This document shows positions 41,891 through 53,602 of a stretch of DNA of 64,000 nt, one piece after another; within the stretch, counting starts at the first letter, position 1; the number at the start of each line of letters is the position of its first letter. Made by a program: the position numbers and the translations under genes. A model generated the notes under the pieces. That model was given only the letters and a program-made list of their open reading frames with translations. It searched no databases and was not told where the DNA came from. Source of the stretch: Takifugu bimaculatus. Lineage: Eukaryota; Chordata; Actinopteri; Tetraodontiformes; Tetraodontidae. The stretch covers positions 17,996,176-18,060,175 of the forward strand of contig CP034990.1 in the NCBI GenBank assembly GCA_004026145.2. The letters are read 5' to 3'.

Positions 41891-42289
41891 GAAGTGAGAA
41901 ATTTACAGCTCCTCTAACTGTTTACCAAACCTAAACGAATGAGACGTGATTACTCCCAGTCCATTATAATATCGCTCATATTCTCCTTTATAACACCCCA
42001 AATTAATCAGACAAATTAAAATAAAACAACGACAACGTGGAGACACTGAAACGTCTCCAATTTTCACATCTCACACCCAGAAACTGATGTGACACGCGGG
42101 CCTCACAACCCGGAAGGCTTTAGCGAGTGCTGTGAAAAAGACTGACTCGGTGAGCAAACTGTTGATCCACGCTGGGGAAGTTGGGGTAGGCGGGGGTGCA
42201 TTGACAAATGACAAATTACAGTACGATGTGTTGGAACGGGAGCAAACCAGTAACCTCTGAATTTGTAAGATTTGAGGGTGTTAAATTAT

Positions 42290-42450
42290 TTGCACTCTTT
42301 GCAGTAATTAAATTCCTGCGCGGATCAAAAACAGCCATCAATTATGGCTGCAAAGGAATCGGATTTGCAAGGGTGTAGATATGTCTCCTTTTTTTGGGGG
42401 GGGGCAATATTCATGAATTCAGCTCAGATTATTTGAGTTGCAAAGGAAGG
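42290..42450. promoter_or_regulatory. candidate AT-rich regulatory block
   Basis: Contains AGTAATTAAATTCC, CATCAATTATGGCTGCAAAG, a T7G9 run at 42389-42404 and CAATATTCATGAATTCAGCT. It is non-coding with homeodomain-type cores. Weak evidence only. Confidence 0.25.
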
Positions 42451-42839
42451 GCAGCGAAAAACAAACTGACGGGGCCATTGTGCTGCTGCAGTCCTGCTGG
42501 TATCCGCAGAGCCTCTGTGTGCTGCTCTGCATCCTCACTGCCCGAAGGCTGTTTTCCTAATCATATTAATGAGGCAGCGATGCTCCGACCCGCGCTGCCA
42601 AGACGCCGCCTATACTCTATTTACACTGTACCTATACTAATCTGACAGCCTTGATCAAGGAACAGAAAATAAACCCCCCCAAGGCCTCTATTGATCAACC
42701 TTGAGCCCTGCTCCGACGCCGTTGTGAGGGGCCGGCTGGCTATTACAAATGTTTGTGTGTTCGATGAATTATTTCATCAGAAAAAAAAGAACGCCGCATT
42801 AAGTATTTATCCTTAAGTAAACTATTTCAAAGGAGTGTC

Positions 42840-43180
42840 TGCGAGATCCCCGCAGAGATCCAGGTCCGAGTGGAGTGGCGGGGGCTCGTCTTTGTTTGTT
42901 CCGTGTGTGTGGGGGGGGGGGTCAAAGGTCGCATCCACAGTTAGGAGGGGAGGACGGCGGCCGAGGGTCCTCAGAGTGCACGCTCCGACAGCACAAACGC
43001 AACCTTTGGAAAATCAGCAGCCATTCATTATTCATGTTCATTGAAAAGCAGCTGTGAGAATCGGACGTGGCGGCGGCGTGGCGGCGGCTCTGGGGCTCGT
43101 TCAGCCTCGGGCTCGGTCGGGAGCGAGTTCCCGGCCTCCCGGCGCGGCTCCTCGTCACCTGACAGCCAAAGGAGACGATG
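42840..43180. promoter_or_regulatory. CpG-rich patch
   Basis: CpG-dense stretch with GTGGCGGCGGCGTGGCGGCG near 43069 and CCCGGCGCGGCTCCTCG near 43138, containing a G10 run near 42911. The several overlapping open frames on both strands are a by-product of GC richness. Confidence 0.35.
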
Positions 43181-44149
43181 GAAAACATCAGGGGGAAAGG
43201 AGGGAACGCAACAATAGAACAAAACCACTTGTTCTACGTCACCGGTAATAACAATTACCAAAGAATGTTGGGTCATAAAGGATTCCCAGCCTCTCTGTTC
43301 CAGGGAGTTGCTGAGAGCTGCCCTGGAGGCTGATATCCCTGCCAGGCCCACGGGCCACGTTAATGGATGACCCACTTGTTAACTAATTGCTGCTATGTCC
43401 CTGAACACAAAGGAAATGTTAAATATGTTATGTGACTGTTAAATAACGAGCCCAAGCGGGTGCAGCCTTTATTTTCCATCCTCTTGTCAGCAGGACTCAG
43501 GTAATAACACGTTTAATATACATTTATAACCACTGGCTTTGTCGTGTTCTGGTGGTCCCCGGATGTGTTTTATAAAAATCTGCATCCTAAATAGTGGATT
43601 AAATATTTTCACCAAAGCTTTAAAAAAAAAAGAAGTGAAGTGATCAAACTCCTGTTTAGGGGAAGACTCTGATATGAATGCATATTTGAGCGTGTGAGTC
43701 GGGGACGGGGGGGGGTCTGGCGTGGCCAGATTTCAGCCTTCCTGATGCACAGACAGCCTCTTCACCTCTTGGACCTGAAGCCAGCAGGAGAGGAGCCAAG
43801 CTGGTCCAAAGACTTTCTTTCACCCTCCACCCTCTCCCAGGAACACAGTGGCATGTTTGAATTCGACGGGCAAAAGCAGCCGCAGCCAGTTGGAACGGCC
43901 GCGCTGATGATTTTATTCAATATTTAACATCCTGGGGCGGACTTTGTGAGAGCCAGGACCGCACTGGCTCCGAAATGAAATAAAAAAAATAGGAATAAAA
44001 AAAAAAGAAGACAGAGAATTCCTTTGATATTTTACAGTTGAGACCTGCTAAAATCCCAGACATTACATTTTTCAAGCCTCTTTCATGCCCGTGGTTTTGT
44101 TACGGCTTTATCATCAGGATCAGCAGCCTGTGTTTATTCAACCCTCAAT

Positions 44150-44260
44150 TACCAAAGGCTCAGCCGGCAGGCCTTTAATTGATTACTTTAATTGATTGGT
44201 TGGGGGGTAACCATGGCTGAAAAGCAGTTTATCTTAATCAGTTGAGAGGAAATTTAGAGA
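44150..44260. promoter_or_regulatory. AT-rich block with duplicated homeodomain-type site
   Basis: CTTTAATTGATT occurs twice 13 bp apart (44173-44184 and 44186-44197), followed by a GGTAACCATGG segment. Paired TAATTGATT cores could bind homeodomain dimers. Motif evidence only. Confidence 0.3.
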
Positions 44261-46479
44261 GGGGGCTTGATTTCCTCCAGCTGATCACCCCTGTGTGGCA
44301 TGAAAGAGGAGGATGTGTTGAAATTTAGTTCCACGTTTACCCTTTCAGCAGCGCTTCTGCACTTCCTCGGAACCCAAATCTGTAGGTGATTCTAGCTCCT
44401 ATAACACACGACTGCTAGTGTCGCATCAGAACACCACCTTTGTGTATTTACCTCTTTAAAAATGGAGACGCAAAAAAGGCCTTTTGACACCTTTTAAATC
44501 GAATTTACATCAGTTGAAATTTCAGGGTTTTTTTGCTTGTAATGCTCCAATTAATTGAATAGATGCACTTAATCATGCTCTTATCGTCTATCTTTTTCAA
44601 TCTTTTTATCTCATCTCATTGTTGCCACAGAAGAGTTGTTAATGTCAACTGCAACATGCAGTGCTGGGTGATGTGTTTAATACCCGTAATAAGCAGTTTC
44701 TGCTCTGCATGAATAAAAAGCCTTGAAACATTTCTGCAAACCCAGCAATGTTTAAGTAGCAGCACACGTATGATTGCAACTGCAAAATATGCTAACGATT
44801 CCAAATTTCCACCCTTCAAGGTGTAAAATCTGTTTTTCCCTTGTTGCTCCTGACAAATCGTCGGGACTCTGAAGGGACAGAGAAGATATCACCAGTGACA
44901 CGCAGAGCTTCAAGGACAACCTTATCCAGATAATAACCATCCCTATTGATCCCAAATGTATTTGTAAAAGACAAATTGTCCATGCGGAAGGTTCCAGTGA
45001 AGACACTGAGGAAAGACAATTCACATAATGACAATAATGTTTTTTTACTGCAGTCAGGCTCCCTAATGGACAACATCATTGCACTCAGGAAACGTGTAAT
45101 TAATTTAACCCTTCCTGCTCGTGCATTTTTCTTCACAGAACCTTTTACAACTTTAACATATCTGAAATGATGACAACACCGACCTTTGCTACGGGTGACC
45201 ACGCTGACCCGTCTGGCTTTATTCATGTGTGCTTACTGTTTGCCCTTTGCCTGGTGGTAATTGGTCTCTGCCTGGCACTAATGGCTGCTGGATGGGGCGG
45301 CGTTCCCCCTGTCTGCCTGGGAGATAATGACAGGAGGCCAGAGTGACCTTGTCTGGGCAGCAGCAGCTTTTCCTCCTTGTGAGAGCGGCCACTCCATCAG
45401 GCTCCCACTCGGCTCTGGGGTCTGTCAGCATCTGAGGATGCAGTGCTGCATCAGCACGGCGGGCCAGCCAAGCAAAACCAAGGCTTTCTGGGAGCGTAAA
45501 CTGGGATGGGAAGATCGTTCCCATGATCCTTTGCCTCATTTGCTTACAGAGAAAATGTAGTTAAAATATTTCATGGGGAAAAATGACCAGTCACGGAATT
45601 ATGGACCCTTTCTCTCAAAATCCAAAATGCTTTAAAACTTGGAATGTTGACAGCCGGTGCGAGCTGTCACACAAATACGCTGACTGGTGCATCAATGCAA
45701 GGCGTGGACTCGTGATGAAGTGAACAACCTTGTTCACCTCCATCGAAATAAATGAATTTTTATCTCGGACACTTTCCTCCTCACCAGTTATTTATGACAT
45801 TTACAGCAGGACATTAGTCTGGAATCCAAACACAAAGTGGAGCGCGACAGCTGGCTGCAGCTCTGAAATTCATCTGTTAAACAAAGCATCATTTTTATGT
45901 GCGCCTGGCCTGTCTCATTCGCTCTGACAGTGGATCCTCCTGCCCACCTTTCTCACAGCATGCTGAGACCAGCGGAACCAGCGGTCGCCCGTGGCGCCCT
46001 GCTGGATAAGAGGGCTACGTTTGTGTTGGGATAGATAATTCTTTTGTACAGTTTTTTAAAAATATAATCTGTCTCAACAGGCTTGGATTCTTTCTAAGTG
46101 TAGTTCTGACACACATGAGCTGAGGATGAAGCTGCAGTTTGCTAATATTGTTGAGGACGAAGATGTTTCAGTTTGATGAGAAACACCTTCAACCATCTTC
46201 AAAGATAATCTCTGATTAGACACATGATGTTTACGATGTGGGGAAATAACCTTTTAAATATGAACACAACAGGTTTTACGGTTTGCATAAATGCTCTTTC
46301 TAGATACAGTGCCGTAATTAAACTTGATGCTTAACTTACTGGTTTTAAAACATCGTCAGAAGTTTTACTCATGAAAAGAACAAATAAACCCACAAATGTG
46401 AAAGTGAAGATGAAGTTCATCATTCAACCTCTTTTTATCAACCACAGGTTAGTTCATCTTATTTGAACAAAACTTCTGT
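44261..46479. other. intergenic, nothing supportable
   Basis: Open frames on the minus strand at 44752-45226 and 45219-45539 have no recognisable family signature and overlap open frames on the other strand. I see no repeat array or RNA gene. Confidence 0.55.
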
Positions 46480-46640
46480 TTTATAGGTGTCTTAATAATC
46501 TTGATTGGGGCTTTAATTCTCTGGATTTTGATAACTGTAAACAGCACCAAGAACAGAGCCTTGGGGAACTCCGCACATTATTTCTGCAGAGCGACGGCAG
46601 GTTTCCAGCATCTGCTGATGCATTAAAATAAACCTGCTGT
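46480..46640 (-). mobile_element. degenerate LINE reverse-transcriptase fragment (antisense)
   Basis: The complement of 46543-46578 encodes MCGVPQGSVLGA. This matches the invariant GVPQGSVLGP block of non-LTR retrotransposon reverse transcriptases, the motif upstream of the YADD catalytic site. The frame closes shortly after (a stop near 46526) and the expected PLLFSLY continuation is degraded to VYSYQN, so the copy is dead. The boundaries are uncertain; only the motif core is firm. The clade (L1, L2 or Rex type) cannot be told from this short piece. Confidence 0.6.
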
Positions 46641-48840
46641 ATGTTGATGTGTTCACATGTGACATAAACCATACACACGTGCGTGGATGCGGCCTGCAGT
46701 TAAGAAGAAATCATCTGAAACATGAAATACTTGGATGCATCAGTATCCTGAGGCCTGCTGTACATGTTCACCACTTCAAGCGTTTTACTCATGATCAACC
46801 AGCTTTCATTTGCAGGTTTTAATAGACAGTCAGTATTTGCAGATTCTTGGTTTTCTGCATTATTACACATCTGAAGATGTTCGCATACTGCCTGATAAAT
46901 AAGGAGCCTTGCAGTCCAGAGGTGTGTGTGCAGCTCGCGGAGCTCCACCGCTGGAACACCGGACCAGATTATAAGATTTATTTCATAGCTCAGCCTCGGG
47001 GTTTTTGTTCCGAGTTATCACCCTCAAAGTCTCACTAAGCTCTCAAAGAATGTTTGAGAGTGTGTTTAAAAGAGAGTGTGTGTGTGTGTGTGTGTGTTTG
47101 TGTTTCTATGTGTGTGCACAGAATCCTCTTATTACAGGATTGTTTATGTTAAATGCAAATGAGGCTTAATGAGGCAAAAACTGTACATTTTTGAAAGCAC
47201 AACTGCCATTATTTTCAAGTATTATGACTTTAAGACACACACCACACATCCAAACACTCTCCCTGTGATTTTCTCCCCCTACTTCATTCCTTCCTGTCAT
47301 TCCATTTCTCTGCCGTCTCTCTTCTACTCTTCCCAGATAAATGTTTCATGAGCCGTATCCTCTCCTGGAATAATGTCCTCTGGATGTGTCCGAGAGATTA
47401 TATGTGACATTCACCTCGACTCAGCTCATCTGACGGCCTGCCACATGCAGGACCTCGTCAGAATTTAGACGGGAGGGCGGAAGAAAACAGGGGGGAAGCA
47501 TATTTTATCACCCAAAACTGACTGTCAAACAGTGTGCGTAGTCAAAGTATTATCAAAGGGTTTATCCTTTTCAGATGTGAAAGTCTAAAGTGGGTCACAC
47601 ACCACATTCACTGTAATATCACAGTAAATATTCACAAGCTTATCATTATTTAATCATCCCCTAATGGAAAAGATCCCCACCCCAAATATGGACCCACCTC
47701 CAAACTTAATACTGTTTCAAATATATGATCTAAACGTCATACAATTAGCCCGCTTGTGCAACCTTACAATCTATACTTGTCTTGCATGCTGCACCTCCTC
47801 AGCAACGGTAATAAACACAATTAGAAACACGGAGGAATAAATGATAACGATAAATATTTCAGTGCCGGTTAGCTCAAAAAAAATGACCAGTAAGAACAGA
47901 AAAAAACATTTGCCTTCTAAACTATGTTTTCCCAAAAAGTTGATGTGAGTTCCGGGATAAATAAAGCCTAACAGTATCTGCGGCATTCCCTCCTCTCCTG
48001 GCTTATTCCTTATTAACTGCATATTCCTTATTGCTGCAATCACAGCTTTATATGCCAGATCAGCCTGACAGTACAAAGAGCTGTGTTTACTTGTGTTTAC
48101 AGCCGGGGCATGCCACCCCTGTACAGTCATAAAATATGCCTGGGCTCTCTGTTAAGAGCCCTGCTGTTTAATCAGTAGTAAATTAAACTGTCCTGACGGC
48201 CGCGGCCGTTTGTCAGCACGTATTGATGCGAGCTGTAAACACAGGAGGGAAGAAAGGATGCTGCTGCTTCTGTTGCATACGATGTTTCATATGCTCGCTC
48301 TGTTTCCTGGTCCAGAAAGTCGTTGTTCCTAAAAGCACAAAAGGCACTGCACAACTTTAATTAAGAAGTGGCCGTGTATATTTAAACAATGCAACTTTTA
48401 CAGAGCCCTTCTAAAACAAGAGGGAAACCCTTTTTCTGACCAGTGTTGTTGAACATCAAATAGCAGGAGCTGCTTCATCATAGAAGGCAGAACAGAGCTG
48501 GGACGAGACAGGAGGCTGGGCATGACTGGCTGGTCGAGTAGAGAATGACAGGCAAATAAAAAGAGACAAAATGGCAGGTTAGATGAGGCACCGTGATCAA
48601 AAGTCCATTTCAAAAAAGCTCCAAAAACAGCAGAAGGCAACAAAAGGTCTCAAGAGACAAAATGACCATGAGGGTTCGACAGCGGACGGACAAAGAATGG
48701 AGCTGGATTTTATGGTGCTGTTGATGTTGAAGTGGGCCAGGTGAGCTGATGACAGAGGTTGAGCAGCTACACCCAGCCAGGGAACCCGAGCAGGGAGAGA
48801 GGAAAAACCAGCACAACCAGGCAGATTCCTGCAGTTAAAG
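46641..48840. other. intergenic, no gene seen
   Basis: It holds (GT)n at 47075-47098 and otherwise non-repetitive AT-rich DNA. Part of it might extend the LINE remnant just upstream, but no second motif was found. Confidence 0.5.
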
Positions 48841-49080
48841 CCAACATTCACAGTTAAAAAGGTAAGAAAAGCTAAAAAAGTAAAATGGAGAAATAGAATG
48901 GCAAAATGTGCCATGTGTCAAGTAACAATGGGAGAAGAGTGCAGTTAAAAAGGCCAATTGAAGAAATGTCGTTAAAAAGATGAAATATACAGTTAAAAAG
49001 TTAAACTATACAGTTTAAAATGTCAACTAAACAATCAAAGAGGCAAAATATAAAGATAAACTAGGCAAAATGTGCAAAGT
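48841..49080. repeat. degenerate tandem-like repeat built on GTTAAAAAG
   Basis: CAGTTAAAAAG or close variants occur at 48851, 48942, 48970, 48990 and 49010. GCAAAATGTGC occurs at 48901 and again at about 49065. Spacing is irregular, so this looks like a decayed array or repeat-derived A-rich sequence rather than a fresh tandem repeat. Confidence 0.6.
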
Positions 49081-51394
49081 GCACATAAACCAATAGAATT
49101 GGCTTTGCTGAACTGTACTAACTGTAATTCAGTTTCATCAAAGTGAGAAGAGTAAAAAAAAAATGTCCACACTATTGTTGGGGTACGAGGAATGATGATG
49201 CTTTTTGTTGTTTGCTGTGTTTTGTTGGTTTGTGTGTGTGTGTTGTTGTTGGGGGGTTGTATTATATTATCCCTCGGTGATTCCAACATTGCCTCAGCAC
49301 CGTTCCCTCTCTTGTCTCTAGACTGTCGGGCATGTCTTCAATCATCCAAAGATACTGGGCTTTATTGTAGCTTCCGAGCGCACTGTAAAATATTCTTTTC
49401 AGCGCAGGTTGGTGTTCTTTACTACAGGCTTCTCTCCACTCTTCTATTTTCATGCCCAGCTCTTAAAATTTAATGCCATGTAAGTTCATTGCATTCAAAG
49501 CCAGATCAAAGAGATCTGCTCCTGTGTTTGATGTATTCTCCATTTGAAGTTTTCTCTTTTTTCTCCTGAAAAGACAGAGTGTAAAACAAAAGTTTACACC
49601 TTCTCGCCTCTGTGGGGGCAACTTCAGCTGCACAATCTATCGATCACACCCTCTCAAAAAAAGGAAAGCCTTTGGGTTTGTGCTGGTCCAGAGCCGGCGG
49701 CCCAGTCCTGGGGCCTATTATGATGCTGAAGGCTGACGGGTGAGTCGGGTTTGTACAGTATCAATCTAAGGCTGATGAGACCGCGGTGACGGGACAGCCG
49801 CAGCCCGGCCAAAGCATCACTTCCTGACAGTGATTGTCACATACAACAAGTGTTGTTGCGATGGCGAATAGCCAGTCGGTGACAGGGGGTGTGATTAGGT
49901 GCTGTCAGAGCAACACAAGGTCATTGACAATGACATCACTCCTCCCGTTGCCCCGCTCTGTCAGGAACAACTGTTTGCATCCAAACATGTGTGTTGTCCA
50001 GTTTTCCATCTGCACTTTTTAAAGTAACAACATTCTATTTTTTCTTTAATGAAATATCACTTGAAATGTTACTTTTTGTCGTATTGCACCTGTATTGCAG
50101 TGTTAGTGTTTGTTGCTAAGCTAATTCCTCTCCTAAACTAGTTGATTTATAGAAAAATAAGTCAATATATAAAACCTTGAACTAAATAAGTTTGCTGGAG
50201 GAGCTGATGAAACATACCCTGCATATTCCCCAGTGGTATGCTAACAAAAGACAGTGTGGCAGAGGTGTTGGAGATATGGAAAAGGTTGCTGGTCAGATAT
50301 GTCTTCTAAATAACAGCCCCTCCTGCTTACAGATGATAAGCTGCATACTTTACAGTGTTCGGCTGAATTACCCATCCATCAGTTTCAATTTTCCTATTTG
50401 CTTAAGACTTTATTTTCCGCCTGCATAACAGGAGTCAGAGAGCGGCACAACCAAGATGGATGAACTGGTCGAACCGTGCCAAGGAAAACACAGGGAGGGG
50501 GGGTGGGGTGGAGGCCAGGCAGGGGCAGGTACCGCGAGGAGGGGCAGATGCAGATAAACGCTCAGTCACAGAAGAACACACACTGATACAAAAAGCTCAG
50601 TTCTAGAGAAGCTCAACCGTGCCCATTTTGTGTCCATAATTATCAGTCAGTATGTGGACACGGGCCGCCGAGCTTTGCAGTGCACGGGTCATAATTCTCA
50701 TATTTGGCCGTATCCCACCTTAAAAGCTGGGGCCTAAAACTGCAGGACACAACTCGTTATTGTGTTCGAACTGAGCACTTTTTCTTACATTCGGCGGATG
50801 AAATCGTGCACTGTGCCGTGCACAGACAGTGCCCTGTTATGGAATGACTTCCATGAACTCTGTCCAACGCAAACAGCCTCAGACGTGCTCCCAGAGAGGA
50901 GTGTGAGGCCGTTATTCAGCGTTTCAGTTTGGTCAGGGCGTAACTCCTGACTCACACCTTACAACAACATCACAGCTGATTGGTTAACCCTCAGAGAAGT
51001 AGGTTACTATACCGTCCATGTTTCTGGGAGAGGTGTGCCGGAGCCCACAGCAGTCAAAGGGCTATTTACTAAATAAATAGGGCATTTTTTAAGTGGTAGG
51101 GATCATTTAAATTACATTCAATTTGTCAAGGAAAGGCTAATGTGTTAAAAGTTGTCCGAAAAAACCGAATGACTGCTAGTAGCTCTGTGGCGGGGTTTCA
51201 ATAAAAACCTGTTTCTTTCAATTTCCTTTCAACAGCAAAGAGAACGAAGAAATTAAAGGGTCAAAAAAAGATCAAAATTTCTTTGACAGGATTGTTTGCT
51301 GCTCTTGTGACTCCACTTCACTCACTGCAGCAGTGATAAATAAGCTGATGGGGTATTATTCTGGATGACAAATCAAATAAGTGCTGCATTTAAG
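49081..51394. other. intergenic, no gene seen
   Basis: Mixed AT-rich DNA with short T- and G-rich low-complexity stretches (for example GT-rich 49195-49265). No exon, RNA gene or element is supported. Confidence 0.55.
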
Positions 51395-51622
51395 TGGCCT
51401 GGCCCGGGCTGGTCTGGCCCGGTCCGGCTTGGGCTGGGCTGGGCTGGGCTGGTCTGGTCTGGCCCGGTCTGGGCTGGTCTGGGCCGGCCTGGCCTGGTCT
51501 GGCCTGGGCTGGCCTGGTCTGGCCTGGGCTGGGCTGGGCCGGCCTGGCCTGGTCTGGCCTGGGCTGGGCTGGGCTGGACCAGGCTGGGCTGGCCTGGCCT
51601 GGTCCGGCTTGGGCTGGGCTGT
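51395..51622. repeat. GGGCT/GGCCT/GGTCT pentanucleotide satellite (about 45 units)
   Basis: About 228 bp made of 5-nt units of form GGNCT with few exceptions (GGCCC, GGTCC, GGCTT, GGACC, AGGCT). Higher-order copying is visible. A 30-bp block beginning GGGCCGGCCTGG recurs exactly 55 bp apart (51481 and 51536), and GGTCCGGCTTGGGCTGGGCT recurs at both ends exactly 180 bp apart (51421 and 51601). Because 5 nt is not a multiple of 3 and the units lack stop codons, several frames are open on both strands. These apparent proteins (Gly-Leu-Trp-Ala or Pro-Gln-Ser-Arg repeats) are artefacts. Confidence 0.95.
51431..51450 (+). other. G-quadruplex-forming GGGCT run
   Basis: Four consecutive GGGCT units give four G3 tracts separated by 2-nt CT loops, a textbook intramolecular G4 pattern on the + strand. 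More G3 tracts occur through the satellite. Confidence 0.75.
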
Positions 51623-52560
51623 GGGGCTCGTTGGCAGCAGCCCAGCCCGCCTGGCTGCACGGCCGTGCAGGTGCATGGCATCTTGTCGGGGTATCAAAAA
51701 ATGGTGTCGATAACAAAGGCAGGCATCCGCTCGCAGCGATCTTCCAGGCTGGACCGGGCCCCGTGGAGTCGTCCACTTGCTCTGACTGAGATGAATTCCT
51801 TTTTAAGGCGGCACCGTTACTCATACGTTGCTGTGATAATGTCAACTTTTGCTGCTTCTTTAAAGCCGCACAGCGCCTGTTTGTTTGAAAGATTTTGTGT
51901 TTACCCCCTTGAATTCCAGTATATTTCCAGGCAAACTGGATGTTGTTTTGCTTGTCATCAAAAGGAGCTCGTCTGTGAAAGTTCTTCTGTGTTTGAAGGA
52001 GAACTGAATTTGGCCATTAAAAATTAAATGGTATATTGCAAAACATCACTTCTTAGATTTGGGGCAAGTGTTGGAGCAGATGTTCCTCCAGTGATCTGTA
52101 AATAAGTGGAATTGTAGATAAAGACACTGAGGAGGCTGTAAGATATTCAGGAAGCGGCCCAGCCCCGCTTCAAATCCACTCGGAGAAAAATAGTGCAGAA
52201 GCAGTCAAAAAGTGTTAAAGTACATCTGATTCTGGCGTCTTGTTTCAGCTCTTCCTCTGCCTTTCTCTGCAGACCCTCTCTCATTTCTGCTTGAACTGAA
52301 CCGGGGGAGGGGGAGGGGGGGTGGTGGTGCAGACCTTGAAGAAGGCTGCGAGATTAAATTAATCGTTGGTGGGAGGAAAAGATCACTAAAGTATGCATAA
52401 GAGTTAAAGAAATGAAAACAAACAAACATATATTCGCCGATGTAGCGAGCCGCCGATGAAACGCGAAGGACAGAGGAGAACTGAGCGGCTCCGCGGGCAA
52501 CACCGCCTCTAGCTTCCGTGGTTGGCGGGAGCCTGCCGCCCTCGGCGTGGCCCGCGTTTA
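51623..52560. other. intergenic, nothing supportable
   Basis: It holds a G-rich stretch (52300-52330) with G runs and otherwise no feature. The 220-codon open frame that starts in the satellite runs into this segment but has no domain after the repeat. Confidence 0.55.
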
Positions 52561-52564
52561 ATGA

Positions 52565-52880
52565 AATATATAACAATTGTTCCTCAATCAGAAGGAGTGC
52601 TTGTTTAAAATGCAAATGGGCTCTTGTCCGTGACACGCTGTAATTAGACAGAACAATGCGGCATTATTTCTGTCACCGTTCTCAGCGCTCATCAGGGCCT
52701 TTGAGAATGGGACAATGATTGACCACCTGGTCCTGCTACTGTAGCTAAATTTATTAAACGCGCACTCTTTAGAAAATCAATGCGGGATTGTTTGAGTTGT
52801 GCAGGGTCAGGCTTATCTTTCAGGAGAAAACATAATTAGCCTGACCTGTGACTCGCAAATGTTTAGGAAGATTCCACGTT
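52565..52880. promoter_or_regulatory. candidate SOX/POU enhancer
   Basis: Five SOX-type cores and a perfect POU octamer lie in 222 bp. There is a palindromic AACAATTGTT at 52572-52581, octamer ATGCAAAT at 52610-52617, AACAATG at 52652-52658, ACAATG at 52712-52717 and ATTGTTT at 52787-52793. TAATTAGACAG and CATAATTAGCC cores are interspersed. The sequence is non-repetitive and non-coding. The facing pair in AACAATTGTT suits dimeric SOX proteins such as SoxD or SoxE. Autoregulation of sox6 is an inference. Confidence 0.45.
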
Positions 52881-53551
52881 TCATTCTACTTTTCTTGAAT
52901 TGCCAAGACGGTTTTGCTCCAGTAAATCCATTATGTTGAATACAAAATAAAGCCTATTATAATATAGAATAACTGAATTTGGAAAGTATGTTTTCTTTTA
53001 GATTGCTAAGATGGAGAATTTAATTCAATATAGCCTGATATAAAGTGTACGGTCGGGCCAAAATATATTTAAAATCTAACCAAAAGGCTTAAAATGACTG
53101 CAGAGTTTGGAGCTTGAACAAAAGCTATTTTGCTAAATATATCAGAGGATAACACCCCCGTGTATAAAGTGACTTTATTATTATACCACGTTTTAATTAA
53201 ACATCATCACAGAGCCTTCTTCTGATAGTTTGAGCTCATTCTGTCGCCTGGATAAATTAATTAGATCAAAGATTTGATAATCGCTTCCTTTGTGCATTCA
53301 GGCTTGAATCCATCTGTGTAAATACACAAACATATGTTTTGAACTCCCCACCCCCAGCAAACGCGTGCACGCTGCAGTGTAAATCAGAGGCAAACGATTC
53401 CCTCCGACCCTGACGTGCGCTCACAGGTGAAGGTTCAGGTTCGGTTCAGAAAATCCGTAATTCACACAGGTTAAACAGAAGGTCTGACACCAGCCTCTCA
53501 CACATGACGGGAATTCACACTGAAGAGGGCCCAAGTTGTGACTGATGCTAC

Positions 53552-53602
<51 letters not shown>

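Larger units (their letters stand above)
38561..42280. other. intergenic, no gene seen
   Basis: It holds a tandem pair of TCF/LEF cores (listed separately), a GTCC tetranucleotide run near 40540-40560 and (CA)n at 41859-41890. No coding signal is supported. Confidence 0.6.

Noticed and set aside
51395..51622. Immunoglobulin class-switch region, suggested by GGGCT pentamers
   Set aside because: Teleosts lack class-switch recombination, there are no AGCT hotspots in the array and no Ig gene nearby.
51365..52027. 220-codon + strand open frame, with further 100-150 codon frames on both strands over the same place
   Set aside because: Produced by the stop-free pentanucleotide satellite, which is open in several frames on both strands; no domain after the repeat.
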